Source: Palsa-504 sp963795795
GTDB lineage: Bacteria; Actinomycetota; Actinomycetes; Streptosporangiales; Streptosporangiaceae
NCBI GenBank assembly: GCA_963795795.1
Contig: CAWCJS010000016.1
Coordinates: 322,185-386,184, forward strand
Length of the DNA: 64,000 nucleotides
Direction: 5' to 3'
Under the pieces are notes generated by a model, which saw only the letters and a program-made list of their open reading frames with translations, was not told where the DNA came from and made no database searches. This document shows, in pieces, positions 60,237 to 64,000 of this stretch; positions within the stretch are counted from its first letter, which is position 1, and every line of letters begins with the position of its first letter. The translations under genes and the position numbers were made by a program.

Positions 60237-61616
60237 ATGAGCAGAGGAATAATCGCGCCGTCGGCGCGCACGATGATCGTCCTCGCCGCGGCCGCCCTAG
60301 CCGTCGGCGCCGCCGGATGTAGCAGCAGCAGTAGCAGCAGCAGTTCGAGCAGTTCCAGCGGCCCGAGCGCCTCGACGCCCCCGCCGAGCGCCTCGAGCGC
60401 GCCGGCTACGGCGGTGAGCACGTCGTCGTGCGGCACCAACCCCGGTGTCGCGGCGACGGGCACGCCGATCGCGCTGGGCGCCATCGCCACCAACCAGCCG
60501 GGCACCTCGTTCACCGACATCCCGAACATGGCGGCCGCGTACTTCGCCTGCGTGAACGCCAACGGCGGCATCAACGGCCACCCGGTCAAGCTCTACATCG
60601 AGACCGAGCAGACCAACCCGGCCCAGATCGCGGCCGACGCCAAGCAGCTGGTAGACACCGATCACGTGGTCGGCATCGTCGGCAACACCTCCATCATCGA
60701 GTGCTCGGTGGACAGCAGCTACTGGCAGAAGCTCGGGTTCTACATCATCGACTCCGGGATCGCGCCCGAGTGCTACGGGACGCCGAACAGCGCCGCGGTC
60801 AACATGGGGCCGCGGTACAGCTCCGACGGAGCCGTGCAGTACGCGCTCGCACAGCACGTCTCCAAGATCGTCTTCGACCAGTCGAACGTGCCGGGCACCG
60901 GGTACATCGCCGCAGGCCCGTCGGCGCTGGCCGCCGCCGCGGGCGTGCCGATCGTCCAGCTGACCGAGAACGTGCCGATCTCCGACGCCGACTCGGTGGC
61001 GATCAAGGAAGTCGACGACGCCGGGCCGAACGGCGCGGTGGTGCTCAACTTCACCCCGCCCGAGGCGCTGATCATCCTGCAGGCGGCGCAGAAGCTCGGC
61101 CTGGAGGACCACGTCAAGCTGTGGGGCTGCTCGACGCCGTGCAACACGGACTTCCTGGCCACCTCGCTGGGACCCAAGTGGAACAACAAGCTCTTCGTCA
61201 ACGCGGAGCTGCTCCCGCCCGACGTCACGAACACGCCGACGATGAACCTGTACCAGGCGATCCTCAAGCAGTACGGCTCGGCGGTTTCCGGCGGCATCGG
61301 GAGCTTCAGCCAGATGGGCTTCACCGAGGCCGAGATCGCGGTGCACGCGCTGGAGTCGGTCACCGGCGCCTACACGGTGGCGAGCGTGAACGCCGCGTTC
61401 AAGGCGGTGTCCAACTTCAGCACCGGGATGCTGTGCCAGCTGTGGAGCTACGGTAGCTCCCCGACGCACATCCCGAACAACGAGGACTCCACGGTCACGC
61501 CGGACAACGGCAAGATGGTGACGGCTCAGGGCTGCACGCTGATCTCGGCGGTCGACCCGCAGATCGCGGCGTACCGCAGCACGGCCGGCACGGCGGCGCT
61601 GGAACCGGCGTCGTAG
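60237..61616 (+). CDS. livK: Liv-type ABC transporter substrate-binding lipoprotein
   Basis: 459 residues behind GGGGGAG. A lipoprotein signal (MIVLAAAALAVGAAGC) with lipid-modified Cys is followed by a serine tract. The periplasmic-binding type-1 fold carries LGAIATNQPGTSFTDIPNMAAAYFACVNANGGINGHPVKLYIE, QLVDTDHVVGIVGNTSIIECS, NMGPRYSSDGAVQYALAQH, and VVLNFTPPEALIILQAA. The family binds branched-chain amino acids, amides, urea or aromatic acids; the ligand here is unknown. It heads an operon with two permeases and an ATPase. Confidence 0.92.
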   Translation: MSRGIIAPSARTMIVLAAAALAVGAAGCSSSSSSSSSSSSSGPSASTPPPSASSAPATAVSTSSCGTNPGVAATGTPIALGAIATNQPGTSFTDIPNMAAAYFACVNANGGINGHPVKLYIETEQTNPAQIAADAKQLVDTDHVVGIVGNTSIIECSVDSSYWQKLGFYIIDSGIAPECYGTPNSAAVNMGPRYSSDGAVQYALAQHVSKIVFDQSNVPGTGYIAAGPSALAAAAGVPIVQLTENVPISDADSVAIKEVDDAGPNGAVVLNFTPPEALIILQAAQKLGLEDHVKLWGCSTPCNTDFLATSLGPKWNNKLFVNAELLPPDVTNTPTMNLYQAILKQYGSAVSGGIGSFSQMGFTEAEIAVHALESVTGAYTVASVNAAFKAVSNFSTGMLCQLWSYGSSPTHIPNNEDSTVTPDNGKMVTAQGCTLISAVDPQIAAYRSTAGTAALEPAS

Positions 61617-61625
61617 GGTCGGTTC

Positions 61626-62518
61626 GTGCCGTCCTGGTCGGACTTCGAGCCGTTTATCGTCAGCGGCCTGGCCCTGGGCGGGGTGTATGCCCTGTCCGGG
61701 GTCGGGCTGGTCGTGCTGTACCGCGCCACGGGCGTCCTCTACCTGGCGTTCGGCGCGGTCGGTGCGATGGGCGCACTGATCGCGTGGTCCCTGATGCAGG
61801 CCGGGGCGCCGGGCTGGCTCAGCTGGCTGGTCTGCGTGGCCTTCGCCGCGGCCGTCACCCTCGGGTACGGGGTCGTGTTCGGCCCGGCGCTGGCCGCGCG
61901 GGGGCCGCTGATCAAGGCGGTGGCCACCATCGGGCTGACCCTGATCCTGTACGGCGCGATGGACCTGCTCTGGACGACCAGCGGCGGGGAGGCCCGCTCG
62001 ATCACCCTGCCCACCGACAACGGCGGTTTCTCCATCGGGCAGATCCAGGTGAACTGGACGCAGGTGATCGCGCTAGCGGCCGGCGTGGTGATCACGGCGG
62101 CGACGGGGGCGTTCCTGCGGTATAGCAAGCTCGGCACGGCGATGCGGGCGATGGCCAACGACCGCGAGATCACCGCGACGCTCGGCGTCCCGGTCCGCCG
62201 GGTGGAGGCGGCCGCCTGGCTGGGGTGCGGGTGCTGGCCGGCGTGGCCGGGCTGCTCCTGGCCGACCTTGTGGCGCTCGACGCGACGACCCTCACCTTCC
62301 TGGTCATCTCGTCGCTGGCCGCGGTGCTGATCGCCCGGCTGCGCTCGATCGCGCTCGCGTTCGGGGCGGCGATCGTCGTCGGCCTCCTGCACGACCTGCT
62401 GACCCCGATTACCTCGCTGACCAACTACCGCGACATGACCCCGTTCGTGATCGCCGCCGTCGGCCTGCTGGTGCTGTCGCGGCATCAGGTCCTGGCGCAG
62501 TCCCGCGAGGAGGCCTAG
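61626..62518 (+). CDS. livH: Liv-type ABC transporter permease 1, apparent missing base
   Basis: About 297 residues from GTG 61626. LivH-type helices: FIVSGLALGGVYALSGVGLVVLYRATGVLYLAFGAVGAMGA, GPLIKAVATIGLTLILYGAMDLLW, YSKLGTAMRAMANDREITATLGVPVRRVEAAAWLG. One G is missing around 62229-62231; VLAGVAGLLLADLVALD and the final helices continue in the next frame to TAG 62516-62518. It forms the inner-membrane channel with the protein at 62520. Confidence 0.9.
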
Positions 62519-62519
62519 G

Positions 62520-63535
62520 GTGCGCGCGAGCAGGACGCAGCTGATCCGCTGGTGCGTCGTCGCGGCCCTGGTCCTGTTCGTGCTGTTCGGGTTCCCCGCG
62601 TTCCTGAGCCTGTACTACGTCGACGCGATGACCCAGGTCGCCATCTACTCGATGGTCGCGCTCGCGCTGGGGATCCTGGTCGGCCGGGTCGGCCTGGTCT
62701 CCCTCGGCCAGGTGGCCGTGCTCGCCATCGGCGCCTGGGTGGCCGCCCGGCTGCTGTTCGCCACCACGCAGCCGTACCCGCTGGTCCTGCTCGAGGCGGG
62801 CCTGATCACGATGGTGGCGGGCACGCTGATCGGGCTGCCCGCGCTCCGGCTGCGCGGCCTGTACCTGGCGCTGATCACGCTGATGCTGGCGGGCGCGATC
62901 ACGGTGGTGCTCGCGACGGTGAACTTCCCCAACGGCGGCCACGGCTTCCTCGGCTATAACGGCGGCCTGATCCACATCCCGCCGATCCGCAGGCCCAGCG
63001 TCGCGGCGGGCGACCCCGCCTACTTCCGCTACTCGGTGATCGTCGCGGTGCTGATGTTCCTGCTGGTGCTGGCGCACATCCGGACCCGGCCCGGGCGGGC
63101 CTGGGCGGCGATCAGGCAGAGCGAGCCCGCGGCGCTGGCCGCCGGGATCAACACCTGGCTGTACAAGCTGTGGGCGTTCGCGCTGGCCTCGTTCATCACC
63201 GGCGTGGCCGGCGGCGTCCTCGCCGGCGCGGTCCACTACCTGTACTCGATCGGCTTCCCGACCCAGGACTCGATCACGCTGCTGGCCGTGGTGCTGATGG
63301 GCGGCGCCTACAGCCTGTGGGGCGCGGTGGTGGCGGCGCTCCTCTACCAGTTTCTCCCGGCCCTGCTCAACAACTGGGGCGTCTCCGCCGACTGGCTGAT
63401 CATCTTGTTCGGGCTCGGCGTCGTGCAGGTGCTCACCACCGCGCCGGCCGGGCTGGCCGATCAGGTGCCTAGGGACCTGGCCCGCCTCGGCCGCCTCCTC
63501 ATCGACTGCGGCCGTCCGGGGGTGGCGCGGGATGA
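62520..63535 (+). CDS. livM: Liv-type ABC transporter permease 2
   Basis: About 335 residues from GTG 62520. LivM-like: YYVDAMTQVAIYSMVALALGILVGRVGLVSLGQVAVLAIGAWVAARLLF, LIGLPALRLRGLYLALITLMLAGA, RTRPGRAWAAIRQSEPAALAAGINTWLYKLWAFALASFITGVAGGVLAGA, DSITLLAVVLMGGAYSLWGAVVAALLYQFLPALL. The 3' end is uncertain: as written, the frame runs on into livG, while a one-base shift upstream would stop at TGA 63533-63535, overlapping the livG ATG. Confidence 0.9.
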
Positions 63536-64000
63536 TCGAGGTAACCGGGCTGACCGTCCGCTACGGCGGCGTCACCTCGCTCGACGACCTCAGCCTGACC
63601 TTCGAGCAAGGCACCTGCGGCTGATCGGGCCGAACGGCGCGGGCAAGACCACGTTCTTCAACGTGCTGAGCGGCTTCGTCCGGCCCGCCGGGGGAACCGT
63701 CCGCGCTTTGGGGTAGACCTGCTGTCGATGGCCGCACTTCCGCCGCGCCCGCTGGGGGGTGCGCCGGACGTTCCAGACCGAGCAGGCGATCGAGGAATTG
63801 TCGGTGTTCGACAACGTCGCGATGGTGCACGAGCACTCCAGGGCGGGCGCCGGCGCGCGCCGCCGCGACGTGCTCGACGCGATCTCGTTCACCGGCCTCG
63901 ACGCCGGGCCTGACACGAAGGTGCGCACCCTCGGCATGGGCCAGCGCCGCCTGGTCGAGGTCGCGCGCGCGGTGGTCGGCCGGCCCCGGCTGGTGCTGCT
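63532..64000 (+). CDS. livG: Liv-type ABC transporter ATPase, partial and frame-broken
   Basis: Starts at ATG 63532 with MIEVTGLTVRYGGVTSLDDLSLTFEQG. One base is missing near 63622, before LIGPNGAGKTTFFNVLSGFVRPAGGTVRA (Walker A). Further shifts near 63712 and 63745 precede RRTFQTEQAIEELSVFDNVAM, then LDAISFTGLDAGPDTKVRTLGMGQRRLVEVARAVVGRPRLVLL at the window end. The ABC signature reads LGMGQRRLVEVARA instead of the common LSGGQ form. It should power the livH/livM importer; the remainder and the livF partner lie beyond the window. Confidence 0.85.

Noticed and set aside
60310..60360. Serine-codon (AGC/AGT) repeat in the Liv binding lipoprotein as a mobile or CRISPR-like repeat
   Set aside because: It is a normal low-complexity linker after a lipobox, as also seen in the sugar-binding lipoprotein at 22900.
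1604..63622. Programmed ribosomal frameshifting as explanation of the many split genes
   Set aside because: Sites share no slippery motif or downstream structure pattern and both +1 and -1 corrections are needed.
1..64000. CRISPR array, tRNA genes, integrase or insertion sequence
   Set aside because: No regularly spaced repeats, cloverleaf sequence, transposase or recombinase motif was found on reading both strands.

Overview
The window is GC-rich (roughly 70% or more by eye), has short intergenic spaces and many GTG starts with ATGA or GTGA stop/start overlaps, and encodes typical actinomycete families: DUF1707 membrane proteins, a DUF222/HNH relic, a SCO6745-family protein, a SigK/RskA pair, PucR and PaaX regulators, DUF4331 and an NDMA-dependent alcohol dehydrogenase. 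It is best read as chromosomal DNA of an actinomycete (Actinomycetota); a lower rank cannot be fixed from the sequence. No tRNA, rRNA, CRISPR array, prophage or complete insertion sequence was recognised. About sixteen genes show single-base frame breaks in otherwise well conserved proteins. Most look like uncorrected sequencing or assembly indels, so those genes are annotated across the break.

Layout. 0-6.5 kb: end of an HNH gene, four DUF1707 membrane proteins (one frame-broken), a SAM methyltransferase divergent from a stand-alone LanC-like zinc protein with a Cys-Cys-Gly motif, and a P-loop kinase. 6.5-11 kb: a compact MoxR operon (DUF4129 protein, small partner, MoxR AAA+ ATPase, DUF58, membrane protein). 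11-16.7 kb: a 738-residue TetR-like regulator fused to a long helical repeat region, divergent from a protein with an HEGAH metal motif, then a helical-repeat protein and a SCO6745-family protein. 16.9-18.3 kb: ECF sigma factor with its RskA-type anti-sigma factor. 18.3-25.4 kb: an apparent alpha-glucan or dextran utilisation operon (ROK regulator, GH15, ABC sugar-binding lipoprotein, two permeases, GH66). 25.5-28.3 kb: LysE exporter, DUF4331 protein and two small partners. 28.6-32.5 kb: acetate kinase, acylphosphatase, secreted HNH protein, diaminopimelate decarboxylase-like enzyme.

32.8-46.6 kb is an amino-acid and one-carbon catabolic zone: an APC permease, D-aminoacylase-type amidohydrolase, aldehyde dehydrogenase, PucR regulator, a homocysteine methyltransferase/methylenetetrahydrofolate reductase fusion, a DAD-family cupin, an M24-peptidase-like protein and a second APC permease. 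A divergent LacI regulator sits beside the second permease, with paired GCGCAACCGGTT sites between them. 46.8-50 kb: a shrunken SRPBCC gene with ArsR and DUF899, then a TetR/cupin/TetR block with a palindromic operator over a promoter.

The most interesting region is 50.2-64 kb. PaaX and an NDMA-dependent alcohol dehydrogenase are divergent from a tightly packed operon encoding a short MetE-like methyltransferase, MetV-like and MetF-like proteins, a 479-residue SAM-type methyltransferase of unrecognised target, a second short MetE-like protein and MetK. Together these would make methyl-THF, methionine and SAM and spend the SAM on one dedicated methyltransferase; only SAH hydrolysis is missing. 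A second zinc dehydrogenase and a Liv-type ABC importer (binding protein, two permeases, truncated ATPase) follow on the same strand. The whole may be a substrate-uptake, methyl-transfer and oxidation island.
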